Positions 11,300 through 24,600 of a DNA stretch of 64,000 nt are shown piece after piece; the first letter of the stretch is position 1, and the number at the start of each line of letters is the position of its first letter. The DNA is from Trichostrongylus colubriformis. Taxonomy: Eukaryota > Nematoda > Chromadorea > Rhabditida > Trichostrongylidae. A program made the position numbers and the translations under genes. The notes beneath the pieces are model-generated. The model had not been told where the DNA came from. It did no database searches and worked only from the letters and a program-made list of their open reading frames with translations. Location: NCBI GenBank assembly GCA_963978905.1, contig OZ022261.1, positions 28,455,686 through 28,519,685 on the forward strand. The letters run 5' to 3'.

Positions 11300-12880
11300 A
11301 TAAAGACTCTTGTTTACAGTCGACAGGGCCACCAAAACGCCACATTCCAGAGATCCACTGCCATGATGAGCCCATTTGGATCTACGTTGCTGCTAGTGGG
11401 CCTACGCAGGCGGTTCGCGGGTAATTGTCCAAGAGCGCCGCTTGACCACTTTGGGCTCGGTGTGCGGCACCGCACATGTTTCATCAACAGCCAAGGACCG
11501 TATAGCAGCAGTGACGTGAGTGACGTCAATTTCGGCGTACACTGCTGGATGGAGGCATCATCCTGGACTTGTACTTCGCTTCATGTCGTTATATTTGATA
11601 ATCCTGTGTGATCTACTTCGAAGTATTTTTGATTTTCTGAACTGTTCATTCGCAGCCATGTTGGCCAAATCGGACAGTGCAACTGCTAGCTCCAATTCGA
11701 AACCAAAGTAGAGGCCTTAGACCGCTTACTTTTTCCACAGCCCTCTGGATGTTTGGGCAGATCCAAAGAGGCTTGCGTATTATATAACCTAATACGCAGC
11801 TGGAAGACATTCACTGTATGAACACCGATAATAGACCGTTTGGGAGTGCAACTTTAGCTCATTTGCGGGACGGGAGGTGTTGGAAAAACGTCTCCATGGA
11901 ACCTCATCAATGAGGATCCAGCGGATTTCATTCTTCGAACGAGTTTGGCATGTGTTTCATAATGGCGAATCTCGACTGCAGTCAAGTATAGCACTAAGAC
12001 AAAGGAACAAAGTGCTATATCTGTGAAACTTTATGTTCAAAAAACGTACCCTCTAATTTTTACTGCGACGAAGGTGTGTTCATTGTATATGTGCAGTTTC
12101 TTCCCTCGTCGCATGAGTTTCGACGCTGCTGGTTCATTCAGCATCGATGGGGGAATGAGGAAGTATCTAAAACAAAGGTGAATTCCAAAGTCTACGCCCA
12201 CAATAAGCATTGAATCGAAACGCGCCGTGGTAAGGCCCCAAAGCGTGCTTTTCAACGTTTTGCCATGAATCATCTCTTTCGAATATGCCATTTCGTCTAC
12301 AGAGACCATATATTAGGATGGTGCATAAGACTTGCGCATGTGCGACTTTTTCAGAACTTTATTACCCTAAAGCCTTTAGCTTTATAGACAATATAATCAT
12401 CGTTGTCTTTTAACGCTTACACTCAATGAGTGGGCAGCTGCTCATGCCCTTCTCCCGGAAGTTCACGAACTACGATTTGTGAATACATGTAAAGCTCAGG
12501 GCCCTAGCATATAAGTAGTATTCGGAACAGTCAAGGACAAGAAAATACGTATGGAAGCGAACTTCAGGGATCAGCTTCTTCTTCATCCCTTCTTATATTT
12601 GCGACATGCTGGTGTAAGTGGCCATGAGCTGAGTCAAATTTGCTGCTTTTGGAAAACGGCGAAAGCGAGGGCTAGCTAGTTTCTGAACATCTTTGGCACA
12701 AACACTAGTCGTTAGAGTAATACCGTCAGGTACGACTCTGATTGCAGCCTTCCTGAGAAAACCTAGAGGAAGTAGAACAGGCCTGAAATGCACCTATTGC
12801 TACCCGTAAGACCGATTCTCCACTATTTGCTAGTGGAGTACCCTGTCAGGTTAACGTATAGTACTCAGCTCCCGCCTTGG
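11300..12880. other. No recognisable gene
   Basis: Several short ORFs overlap on both strands, but none has a domain, signal peptide or splice-site support. The composition is unremarkable. Confidence 0.35.
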
Positions 12881-13284
12881 AGGCACATTCCAGGATTATC
12901 GTACTATTACGGCCCCCATGACTCCATCATCATCATGCAGCCAAGGCCCGCCCACACCAAACGTGATTGCTGGCAATGACGCTGGCAGCGGAGGCCTGTG
13001 ATTCATGCGATAAGATAAGACAAAGAAGAAATTCCCACAGTGAAGGAAACGTTGATAAGGGGAAACATGTGATATCTTAAGACTGCTCATGATACCATCC
13101 AACGGGAGCCGACTCAATGGCTCACCACGGTAATCTCGTACGAGGCCAGATGGCAAGAGGCCTCATTTTTGCTACTATCGAGGGTGTCCTTCAGATTTTC
13201 GTTTGTTGACGTATCCCTCAGCACCTCTGATCTCAAAATTCAGCGCTGTAACCCATTCAACGTAATCCTGGGATGTACCTTCAA
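12881..13284. repeat. Inverted-repeat element, family K, uninterrupted copy
   Basis: It starts GAGGCACATTCCAGG and ends GGGATGTACCTTCAAGG, an inverted pair. Internal blocks GCCTGTGATTCATGCGATAAG, GATAAGACAAAGAAGAAATTCC and GAGGCCTCATTTTTGC recur at 56540-57697, where the copy is split by another transposon. It therefore serves as an unfilled reference site. Confidence 0.7.
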
Positions 13285-13289
13285 GGTCA

Positions 13290-13560
13290 CAATTAAGGGG
13301 GATTCGGTAAGGGAATTCGGCCGAAAGTAAAAGAAGTAGTGAATATGAATGTCGAAATGCCTAGAACAGGATAAAAGAAGAAAAAACGAATGGAGCTGGC
13401 TAAAAACCCTTGAAATGGGACCCTTTTTCCACCGTGGATTCTTGACGCGGACAACCTTTCCTTCGAAAGGCAGGTAGTCCGGACTAGTTTCCCATTGATA
13501 TGTAGCCAAGTAAACACCAGGGAATGTTTGGAATACGACAACATCCATTTTCTGGAGTGA
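13290..13560. repeat. Dispersed repeat, family J
   Basis: GGGAATTCGGCCGAAAGTAA, GTGAATATGAA and TGGGACCCTTTTTCC recur in the same order in the longer copy at 44749-45190. It is noncoding, and the apparent ORFs are artefacts of the repeat. Confidence 0.6.
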
Positions 13561-14463
13561 GCTTCATGTTAAAACTTCGAGAGCGCGCAGCAATACCTTT
13601 GATCCTGCCCATATCCTTGGCCGCTCTCACCATAGCCAACCACGAATCACGTCGCTAAGAGGCGGAGCCTGTCATTCGAGGCGTTTCATCCGTTGCGCCG
13701 TTTCTACAGCTCGGAGGCGCGCTTTTTCACCGGGATTTTGCCACAAATAGCCTTCCTACACCTATAGTTTCCATGTAAGTGACTTCTTTTAGGAATTTCT
13801 CAATAACCACATTACCCCTAATACTGTCTCTGCATAGTAGTGTCTGACAGACCTTTTGCCAATCAAGGATAGCACAACACAGGTTCAGTCACTCTGACTG
13901 CTGCCTTGTCCGGCTCTTTGAGTGGGTGAGGTACTCAAAGTTTCCGGGGGCAATAACAACATTGCAGTCTGCCAGTTGTCGTATGGGTAGAGTGAGGCTG
14001 CTGTTCTTTATCGCATAGAAAGTTCAGATTCGCTTTCAACCCTCCAAGGATAACATCTTATTAAGAGTGCGCCCAATCATCTGTGGGTGGGTGGACAACA
14101 AGATTCGTATCTCTCAATCCGAATTGAATGGAGCAGCGAGACACTGTATACTAATAGGTGGCGCTCTCAGTGACTGTATCACATATATGAGCAGCTGCTT
14201 CCCCAAACAGCGATCCTGAAGGCACTTGAAAAATTATGTGTTCAAACATGTGGTTTTTAATTCGAGCCGATTCTTGTTACAACTGAGCCGAACCATTATA
14301 TACATTCTAAGGAAATTGCAGGAGTATGCTCTAAGTCACTCTGGTATTTAGCACTTAATAAACTTCAAACGCAGCGGAACCGCATGCAATTTTGGAAGTG
14401 TCGCGAGACTTATGCACCAACTTGATATTTCCATTCTGATTTCCTTCGCTACCAATAATGGTG

Positions 14464-14657
14464 TCTTTGGGGCACATTCCACGTTCGCCGGAAAGATGGC
14501 ATGCGCTGGATAGTCGCTGTCGGAAAGTCGTTGAGGGCGTACTCGCAAAATCCTCCGTCGTGCCGGAGGGCGGGGACCAAACGCTTTTTAATGCTTCTAT
14601 CAATAATGAACCACCGAATGCCCTAACTTCAACGAATGTGGAATGTGCCCTCAAGTC
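14464..14657. repeat. Inverted-repeat element, family K-like
   Basis: The left end GGGGCACATTCCACGTTCG pairs with the right end CGAATGTGGAATGTGCCCTC, and the interior is noncoding. The terminal ~15 bases match the other GGCACATTCC families at 12.9, 17.5 and 56.5 kb. Confidence 0.75.
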
Positions 14658-14919
14658 GCGTACAACGGTGCATGACATTGGCAAAGCTTTTCAGATGTTT
14701 TTGGGAGTGTGGGAGCTCCAGCAAGACGCTTGAAAATGAAAAGCATCACTCACTTCAGCTGTTTGTCATGTTCAAGTTCAAGCACCAGAGTACTGTGTTG
14801 ATACAGGCTTTTGCTGGATTCACCGGATTTTCCTCCAACAGAATGAGTCTCATTATATCGAGGTTCGCCACCATGTAGACCTAGACACGGTGGAAATGAT
14901 GATCTTTATGAACAAAATA

Positions 14920-15772
14920 TTAGGTTGGACGGGAAGTTCTGGGACACCTTGTGAGAAAAATTCAATTTATTTTAATTTTACTCACATGTAACTTCAGTCA
15001 CCAAAGTATGCACCATCGTGATCTACAATGTACTGCCAACGCTCAGGAAGATCGTAGATACCCTTCCGGTAGAATTCGGGAGACTTCTGGTCAAAGAAGT
15101 TCTGGAGCCCGCTCTTGAGATCGTCGTCATCTTTGAACTGTCGCCCGTCAAGGAAGTGGCTCAACGACCGGAATAGGTGGTAGTCAGTTGGGGACATGTC
15201 CGGGGAATATGGTGGGTGGGGAAGCGTCGTCCAGCCGAGGTCCTGGATCCTTTGACACGCCAACTTTGCCACATGTGGGTGAGCGTTATCGTGGAGGAAG
15301 AGGTCTTGGTCCATTTTTCCGGTAAGTTTTGGCGCTCCGGTGTCCAATTGCCTGCAGTAGAGATCGGCAGTGGCTGTCGTGTTGGATGGTAACAGTTTCC
15401 TATTTTTTTGAAAATTTTCAAAAAAAAAAGTTTTTTTCTCAATGCAATTTTTTGAATATTTTCCTGTTCCAATTTGAGCCGATCGAGCCATCGGGCTGCC
15501 GCCATATGAGAGACAGTACCTGGGTCCATCGACTGGTTAATTTTGTTAGTGGCCTCGCATGCTGAGGAACCGAGGCGGTGTTCGTGAATTTCGCACCTTT
15601 CGCGAAATTGCCGTAAATTCACTGCTAGTTGAAGCCGTAGAGAATATGAATGTGCTATTCAGAAGCCCTTTTCAGACGCTTCATATACCCCCCACTACCA
15701 AATGCTCCCGAAGCTTTACAGGTTTCTACAGGAAAAAACAAAAAGTGTCCCAGAACTTCCCGTCCAACCTAA
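14920..15772 (-). mobile_element. Mariner element, 853 bp, internally deleted
   Basis: The element is bounded by a perfect 28-bp terminal inverted repeat (TTAGGTTGGACGGGAAGTTC... at 14920-14947 and its complement at 15745-15772) with TA on both sides (14918-14919, 15773-15774). The minus strand encodes a mariner transposase in pieces: an N-terminal region with EHRLGSSACEATNKINQ and MAAARWLDRLKLEQ (helix-turn-helix), then a frameshift and a deletion that removes the region of the first catalytic Asp. It ends with a well-kept C-terminal part containing LFLHDNAHPHVA and YSPDMSPTDYHLFRSL, the neighbourhoods of the second and third Asp of the DD34D triad. At 853 bp against about 1.3 kb for full mariners, it is non-autonomous, but its intact ends could still be mobilised. 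Confidence 0.92.
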
Positions 15773-16438
15773 TATATGCGTCCAATTATAGGCAGTCACG
15801 GACCAGCTCCTCACAATACGACAACTGAGGAAATTTGGGGTGTAGACTTCTGTCGAATTTTCGCGAGTCGTGCGCAGCTAGCGGCGCCGCGGATTTCTTC
15901 GCGTGTGATTGCGTACAGCAACAATCCCTCTGAAGTTTTACGCCCGAAATAATTATTTCTTAATTAGAATTCTTACAGTGTGATACTATCGTGTCTTCTA
16001 CTTCTTATGTTACTATTTTGTCTTTTTAGGTAACAAAAGTTATTGTTTTTAGATAATGATGAGATAAACAGCTGTTTGTAGAAGGACCTCCATGGTACCA
16101 GACCCTTGCGTCCTGAGCGGAATTCCAACAGACCGCGGCAAGTTGTGTTGTGTTGATGGCGCCGCGAGTGCGACGTCGCAAAGCGAAAATTCGACATGAG
16201 TCCACACAGCCGAATTAACTCAGCATGGCACGCATATTAGTGGTTCGTCACTAATTTTTGAAAATGGCAAGTATTACAATATGAGACCTGCGTATCGGGT
16301 CCTACTCGGGTCGCGACTAGGCGGTAAACTAACTGCCTCCTCGATTTCTGCACCGTGTAGATCTACCGATCGTGACCTGAAAGTGAAAAAGCTACTCCAG
16401 TCGCAGATACGTGGCGCCTTCGAGTATTGTTGACGATA
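15773..16438. other. Gap between mariner and lipid-transfer gene, with GC-rich repeat
   Basis: The interval holds a diverged piece resembling family G (TTGATGGCGCCGCGAGTGCGACGTCGC near 16154). No exon was identified. The 3' UTR of the leftward lipid-transfer gene should fall here, but no clear AATAAA signal was assigned. Confidence 0.35.
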
Positions 16439-18675
16439 TCACACGATCATCATGAAATTTCTTATTATTGATATGCAAAGGAAAGATAGAAGATAAACCT
16501 TCGCAGGATACCGCGAGAAAACCAACCTCTTCGTCTGACTTCGCCTCCTACCACTGAGTCGATCACGCAGTTCCCCGAAGAAGGACCGTTCTCGTTTCTC
16601 GGGAATAGTATCACTCCTGTTCTGTTTTTCTCTTTCTAAAAAATACCATTTCATGTGAACAAGAAAGATGCTGGGTAATCGAAATCGGAGGCATCTGCAT
16701 AAAGAGAGTATCTGCCAGATAATCATTGGTAACAAAGCGATGGAGGCGTGTCGCCCAGCTCATCGGCATGCTGGGGGGTGTGGCGAAAACGCCGTCGTTC
16801 ATTGCTTCCCCACCAGTGACGTTAGCGAGAACTTGTGTGAATTTTGAAATGGCTTTGGTAATCACCTCGCCCTCGCTTATCCAGTGTTGATTCAGGTGAT
16901 TGTTGTTGAGCTGGACGAGATGTAGTGGTGATGGTAGTCGTTGTTGTGGTAGTTGCGACTGTTCGATTCGAAGTTGCTTGGGAGGCAGTGGTGGCGGCTT
17001 GCTTGAAGCTCTCCTAGAACATTTCGAGTGTTCACTCGAATACCCAGCTTTCTGAACCTATGTACTTTTAACAATACAAAGCCTCTTCCCAGTTGTTTCT
17101 GTTCTTCGCTTGATAGAATGCAATTTTAATGAGCAAACGGGTTAGAAAGTACCAGCAGCAGAAATTTCTACGATGCATTACTTCTTTTTATCACTGGGCT
17201 CCCCTTGAAGCAGTGAATACGAATCGTTGGCCGTTAAGAGTGAGTAGAAGGCTGAGGAGAAAAACGAGCGTGTAGCCGAGAACCCAAATAGGATACACTT
17301 CACCTCTGGGTTCTCGCTACGGGTATGTCACTTATATAGCGCCATATTAAGGCGTATGGATCAGCACCGCGCGGACACGTGATGTGCGGCGGTCATACGC
17401 AGCGCAGTGCTTACTGAAACGTAATTTGCCCAGACAGCCTCCACGGAGACTTGTTAAAGGCACATTCCGCGCTCGCTGATGGGTGGAGTAACCAATTGAC
17501 TCTCCACTGTTGTCGGCGGTTGGAAGGCGGTCTCTCCTCGCCCTATTGCCTGCACTGGGGCGTGGAGAGACCGCCTCCCAAATGCCGACAACACAATTGG
17601 TTACTCCACCCATCAGCGAGCGCGGAATGTACCTTCAAAGTGCTTCAGGCACCTCCTATGAAAAGGTATGCACATACTACCTACCTGGACCCGTGGACTC
17701 ATTTACAGCAAAATTTAACACTTCTGAGCATGGTATCTTTATTAGCTTTGAGAAAGGGACTATGTGGGAAAGGCTTTCTGCTGGCATTATCCAGAGGACA
17801 AAGGATATGACAGTGAGCGCTACTACTAGATATTCATGAGCGCGGTACAGTTCCTCCCATCAAACATGGGCACTTCTTCGGGCCCTCTGTTGTGAGGGTA
17901 GGTATGAGTGGTGGTTTAAATCATGAACGAGAAGCCGTAATTGCGGCAGCATCAGCAGTGCTGTAAATTTCTTTATTCTAAAAACAATGCATTCTCACCT
18001 CAGTCTGACCGGTTTTTCCATTGTTGTGGAACTGCTGGTCAAGAATATGTTGAGTTTGCGGATCCACTGCGTTCTCCATAGAGCCGTGAACGGATTGTAT
18101 AGTTGGCTTCTCTTTTAGTTGCTGGAACATGTTACATTACAAAGTGGATGATTGAAGTTAAATTCCACATTCGTGTACGAGGCGGGCATTCCTGTAATCG
18201 TTATCGGTGAAGGCGGTGAGGAGCGATCAGTTCACACTTCTTGGCTAGCTGAAATGTGAGCCCATATCGCTCCATAGGGCTGTTCCACCAATGACGACAG
18301 AGGTTTCGCCGCCTCCTTCCAAACGTAGAATGTGCCTTTGGATTTGGCATCGCTCACCTGTGAGACGGTTTTTACGACTACGGTTGTGGTCTTCCTCGGC
18401 GTTATATCGATAGACTCGAAATTATCTAAGGCACACTTCGTAATGATAGAAAAATGATAGAAAGATAAGAGTGATGAAATTCTAGAAGGGACAATGATAA
18501 AATGGTAGAAAGTAACAACGCCAGAATAAGTTTGACACGAACCATGGGGATCGTAAATAGCTCGCCGTTGACTGGTTACTGTCTCTCGAAACTCGCTTCC
18601 GGTACTATTCCTAATTTTCACCGTATCGACTGTTTTTCCCGGAGTCAAACTCTTTGGATCGTAGTAGTAGTCGAA
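16439..18675 (-). CDS. C-terminal tail exons of the C2CD2L-like gene: Thr-rich linker and polybasic end
   Basis: Exon 18675-18543 starts FDYYYDPKSLTPGKTVDTVK and 18425-18358 gives DITPRKTTTVVVKTVSQ, resembling the ITPTKKIELDRTI...TVTTVQ part of TMEM24. Exon 18121-17999 is Gln/Asn-rich. Exon 17013-16866 contains TVATTTTTTITTTSRPAQQQ and ends with KRGR. The last exon has PEKRERSFFGELRDRLSGRR and QTKR, a strongly basic segment with Ser residues (about residues 714-742), equivalent to the polybasic membrane-binding tail of TMEM24 whose phosphorylation releases the protein from the plasma membrane. The serine next to basic residues (RERS) makes similar control plausible, as inference. Confidence 0.72.
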
Positions 18676-21600
18676 CTGCAAGCGTAGTAAAAGGCTTGCA
18701 TAATATGTAGAGTAAAGCAAAAATGTCACATTACAATTCACAGTTATCGCATTAAATCTGACTGCCTGAAGTAATGCTTCGATTAGAGGCGCTTAGAGTG
18801 TGTAAGGTGCACTCGTGATTGGTGGACTGGCCGTGCGACCAATCACGATCGTCTTTCGCGTGAGCACACCCTCAGTCCAATGTCCATAGGGGACTATTTT
18901 GAGTGATTGCGATGACATGCTTGTTCATAGCCATTTTTGAAAAATTAAGCTGTAAAAATCACCTGCACAGTGAGTTCACCATTGACTTCGTCTTTTCGAT
19001 AAGGCCTTCCTTGTAATTTTAGGTTGTGCACGTGCTAAAATTATAGAAAAGTTTGTTGGATAAATGAAAACTGGACCACTACAATGGTGAAGCTGCACTC
19101 ACAACCTACATAAGAATCAAATGCAATGTTGAGTTCAAGAAAAATTTAAATATTTCTCTAATCACCTCGCCACTTTTCCGTATCTCTTCGAGATTCACTA
19201 TAGCAAGTCCGAGGAAGTTTTTGTCATCATCAGCTGTGTTTTTCTGACTAGCATCGTACACTTCAAACAAGATTTCTTCTGAAGCTGGTGTCAAATCACT
19301 GAAAAAGTGCGTTTCCTAACTTTCCGAAAAAGGAGTTGTATATTTACGAACTGAGTTATTAGTTCTTACAAATCGTAGGTTTCTTCCCAATAAGGACACG
19401 CGTTGATTCCTTTGGTGGTGGTGAACTTCTGAGCTGGTTCGTCCATTTCTATGACAACAAATGGTTGCTGGACATCAGGTGCGGCTAAAGAGAAACGATT
19501 TTCGGATTTTTCTCAGTGACTGCTTATTGCATTACTCATTCACAAATCTTGTATTTTTATGTGACCCTATAGGAAGCATTCCACGCTAGTCAGGAGGCAT
19601 ACAGGTTCCTGATCATCATTGGTGGAAAGACCTGAGCAGCGTTTAGCCACGCCCCTCATGCTGAGGGATGTGGTCTCTTTGCGTTACGACGCCGTTCCAC
19701 CAATGACGATCAGTGCCTCGTTCACCTCTCACCAGAGTAAACTGCACCATCAAGTTCACAGGAGACAATGGCGCACTTGTGTCAGCTCATATTTTCACGC
19801 CGTTCAAAGATTGGCAAGTTGGATATCCAAAAACAAAATGAAAGTTTTGCTGAAAAGCAACCCACATGGTCCTCTTCCTAAGTGGTTTGCTTTCACGACT
19901 AGTACACGTAGTTTGTTCGGAGCGGTATTGTTATTGATGGTAGGTGACATTAGCTGAATTTTTAAATTTTTACAATATGTTACAGAAGCAGGAAATTAGT
20001 GACTTGCATGAGTCTCATTGAGCTTCTTGAAAATTTCTGGTACTTGAGCGGCAACCGCCAGATGTTCTCCTGACAGCCGTTTCGTATCACTTCGAGGTGA
20101 CGGCGAAGGATTCAGAATCGACGAGTTTGCCGAGTGATTCTAAAGTCGAAGTTTTTGGCAGAAGAAAAAACCAGCTGAATCTCACAATTTGAAAGCAATG
20201 TTCGAGGTAACTATCACCTCCCTACTAGAAGCTGAATCCGCAAGAGGTGCTCTCGTGTTTTTAGGGCAGATCGCTGGAGAGCTGAGTAACTGGTAAATGC
20301 TTAGACCTACGGGCCGACCCCTTGTTTCCGTCCGCAGCACTTCGCCCACGCAGTCAACGCAACTCCTCACCCAAGTGAGAAAAATACCTCGTCAGCTTCA
20401 TTGCAGTACTGATTAGTCTTAAAATACTTCACGAAAATTTATGATTGCAAGCCTCTGGCACAATCTATGTACACTCAGGAGATCATGCCACTGTCATTGT
20501 AGCACGTTTCTATTCTACAAAAAACACGGCACGGACTGCCGCACTTGGCTTATCATCACATCCTCAGACACCCTGGATACGGTAAGTTCCATAATCTTGG
20601 TGTGTGGGTGTTCAGGAAACAGAAATGTATAACAACGGCATGCGGATCTTTCAGAAAGGAGCACTTGAAACAATTCAAGAAGGCCCTCGAGGCCCTACGA
20701 GTCAACCAAGCCTCGCGACGGAATCATGCATAGCATATGTATGCCGCCGATGGGTACGTCTGTGACAAGGTCGAGCCCGGTGTCGAGGAAAATTCTCGAA
20801 AAATGCGACTCCTCTCACATACGGGGTCTTTGGTGCGACCCCCCCCCCCTCCCATAAAATCATGCAAAACAAGCCATACTGTTTCTGTACTCCTACTTCT
20901 ACCTGATACAAAGTATGATTATCGGTCGAAACCTCCTCAGCTGTGCGTGGATGTCGAGGATTTATCGTGGAAAGATTACATGAAATGCGACCTCCTCCAG
21001 CCCTAAAGCCGCGGTCATACTTTGCGCACCGACGCCGGTGTCGACGTCAAATTGACGCCGAGACCTGCGCCATTTCGACGCCGACACCGGGGTCGGCGCG
21101 CAGAGTATGGTCGTGGCCTAAATATGATTCCCGGTCGAGGATTCCTAGACAGAGACCCGACCCTGGTCTGCGATTAGGCGTGCGGGAGACTCCACTTCTA
21201 CCTACAAACAGGAGCTCATTTCGCAAGTTTTCGGCTATCTTATGTGATTTATGGCCGCACCAACCAGTACCTCTAATTCCATTTTCAGCGTCCAGCATAT
21301 TACAGCACATACTGCCCTTAATGTTGATGATAAAATACATTTTTTCAGTATCACTGAATAGCATAATTCGAAAGTAGTCACCAAACTCTGCGAAAGAAAC
21401 TCCATGCGAATCCAACAAACCTGATTACGGTAATAAACCTCATTAAATGAGTCTATTGTTTGATTATCGTCAAATTTCCAGTCTTCCATATTTGGTGGCA
21501 TTGATTCGGATAGATTGATATTTGTGACTGCTGACAGTAAACATCGGCGAATTTTCTCTTCCACAAGACCGAGTGACACTTGTGATTGCTGAAAACACGA

Positions 21601-24600
21601 CTTACTACGCTAGAACATTATAAGGAATTTTGTTTTTATCTCAGCAGAATCAATAAAATGATGTAAAATGCTTGAGCGCAGGTCCGAAGACAAAGGATAG
21701 ACGTTAGAAGTTATCGACACGTAAGCTGACCCAAGATTCGAAAACCGCTTGACAACGCGAATCAAAATAACGCACGTGATCAAATGAAACACCATTATGA
21801 ATTCATGAAGAGTATAGTAGTATTTGAAAGTTTGAAAATTTCGCATTGAGAAACTCACTGCGTTTATATCCGCGTTTTTCAATTCAATGTCCATTTCCGG
21901 CCTTCCATTGAAACATCCCATTAGAAAAAGTTGATTAGCGATGCATGCAAAGCGACATTCTACCTGCAAAAATCGATCGCATGATATGATCTACGTGCAC
22001 ACAAATCATGCTTGTGTAATCTCAGACAACGACCTTCGTATGTCCTACGATGGCGATTAAGGCTTAGCACAGGGTGTGTATCCTTATGTTTGGATTTCGC
22101 ACCACAACGAGCAACGTGCGACGTCGTGTGTGAGCTATACGCACCGCTGTAGTTGGGTCTCAGAGCAATAACGCGGTAATGCCAGGAGCGTCATACACAC
22201 TTGACTTGTAATCGATTTGGGACCCAACAGCGCAGCACCTTTAGCTCGTCCACATCGCTTCGCTTGCGACACGCCGCGGTGCAAAATCCTGACATAAGGG
22301 CACACACCCTTCAGCATACACAGAAGTATGAGAAGAGCTGAACATAGTTCCAAGAAGCAAAATTTTATTTGTTTTTAGCAGGCGCTTAACATGGCAACAG
22401 TGGGGGCGCTGTTTCCAAAATGAGGCAAGTTTCCAGTTACGGACCGATGCTGTGCACTTTTTTTGAGAGAGGGGGGGGGGGGACCGATCAATATAACCAC
22501 ACATGTGAAACCTAGTATTGCCTCTGTTTGAGAGTCTCGTACCCAAGAGGTCTGATGCATCAACTACCCAACGCCACGCAGCCTTTAACCGCGACGGCTT
22601 GTTTGTGAACATTTTATGTTGTTCGTGGTACACAGTGCGGTTCTATTAGAATATGGCACAGCGCCAAGCGTCCCTGTCACCAGATGCTCTGCAAATGTAT
22701 CACCTCTAGTGGGTTGGTACATACGGCACATATCCGGCCGCATAGCAAAAAATCTGATCCCTTTCACAACTGTGGTGCTCAGCTCAGTGTTTGCTCTTAG
22801 TGTCTAAATGGTTTGTTCACAACGGATGAAATTTCTCGAATGAAATTGGAATATGACTTACTATAAATGGGAACACTTCTATGTGTTTCACAATCTCACT
22901 TGGCAATAACACCAACCTCTCCACGAAGATCTACTATGTTGGCATCAAAATTGCTGACCAAAAGCCTCTCAGGCGTTCGCTGAGATGAAACGACTTTAAG
23001 GCACACGCATGGTAGATGTATATTTGCTCTTAAAGTCTGAAATGAGATCAACATTAATAATGAAATTCAACGTGCATACAACTGAAACCGAAACTACGTT
23101 GAGTAGTCACTCTAGGTTCCGCTGGGTCACATGACTCGCATCTTTTTCCTCAACCGAGGTTTGCACTCAATCTACGGAATCATGCAAAGAATGCTTGGGC
23201 CCTGAGGTAGCATTCATACTTAACGACAAACGCGCATTATGGCGAAGCGCAAACGCCGCACGCAACTGTTCGTGATCAGTTCTCTCAGTAGCTGCGGCGA
23301 TACTCTGGTAATTGTTGCATGGACAGTACTGACAGCTTCGCCCTCACATCAGAACACTATCTGCTGTATATACAACCACTACCAAACGACAGAAGCTATA
23401 TTAGAAGTGTTGAACGTGTGAGGCTACTTACGCCGGAAAATCGCTTCGCAGAGTCGCACTCGCGGCGCCACCAGTACGACTTGCGAATCGATTGCCCTTG
23501 GGAGCCCGGCAGAGCGTGGCCGCGTCACCTCTGCGCTTTAACCCATGCCACACTGCCTCGCTTGTGGGCTGCCATGCCCTGCCACTGGCACTCGCATCCA
23601 CCGCGCCGCTCGCCGCGGGCGGCCACGCGATTTGCGGGGTAAGTAGCCTCACCTGTTTTGATCGCGCGATTTGCGTTGCGGTTTGCTTGCAGCACTTATC
23701 CCTCGCCCCTAGCGTCATATGATTACGGGTGTGTGCCCCTGTGTCAGGTTTTCGCTTTGCGACACTCTCCGCGTGACATTTGCATGCGTTTGAGTACATT
23801 TGGTGGGGATCGCATAAGAAGGGCGGCGACCGTATCTATGCCAATATTTATTCATTTTGCTTCTATATTGAGCATGATTTCCGCTCGTCTTTATCTCATT
23901 AGGCAGGATCCGGTTGAATTCAGTTCTTTTGAATGTTTTCATTCACCTTCGGTTGATAATAGCTTTTACATGCATTGCATTCATTCCATTTTCCGCGCTC
24001 TGCATCCTTCTTATAATGCCGCTCACCTCGGAGCTCCTTTTCCCTAGATTGAGGATGAAGCTTATCTATTCCTGATGCCCTCGTGCTGATATATTAGTAA
24101 GAATGATACATAGCACAGGAATTGTAATGAATGCATACTAAACGCTGTCAACAACCAATAGTCAACAGAAAACTGAGTTTTTCAATTAGTAGGGAAACTA
24201 ACTTCAACCAAATTCTGTCTATGAGATGAAAATAATAAACAAGTTCATTATAGCTGCGAAATGAATAAAAAGAGGCGTGGATACGGTCGCCGAACTTCTC
24301 ACGCAATTATACAAGTTCCCTCCGAGAACAGCCAACTCGCGCGTAGACGTCGCTCATCTCCCGGCGCCGCGCGAAATCCTGACATAAAGGTGCACATTCG
24401 ATCACGTTCTAGCAATACACGCGAAACGTGGCTGGTAAAGAGGTTGATAGGGAGTTTTACATGGGCAGAGTTCACAAGAAATGTAATCTGAAACTAACTA
24501 AATGTTCTCGAGGTCCATGTTCAACTCTGATGTTGCTGACTTGTGGCGGTGATTTGATCTGCCTATGATCACCAAAGCCATCGAAAACTACTTCGCATTC

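Noticed and set aside
16611..16865. Minus-strand ORF between the last two exons of the C2CD2L-like gene
   Set aside because: It is open by chance. Splicing from the GAG|GTGATT donor to the TTTTTTAG acceptor gives a better phase match and the expected basic tail.
20182..20217. Use of the TT|GTGAGA donor for the 20289-20218 exon
   Set aside because: It looks good as a donor but gives a phase that hits a stop in every candidate next exon; GAG|GTGATA keeps the frame.
23728..23800. CRISPR-like or satellite array among the GC-rich blocks at 23-24 kb
   Set aside because: The repeats are dispersed inverted-repeat ends without regular spacing or spacers.
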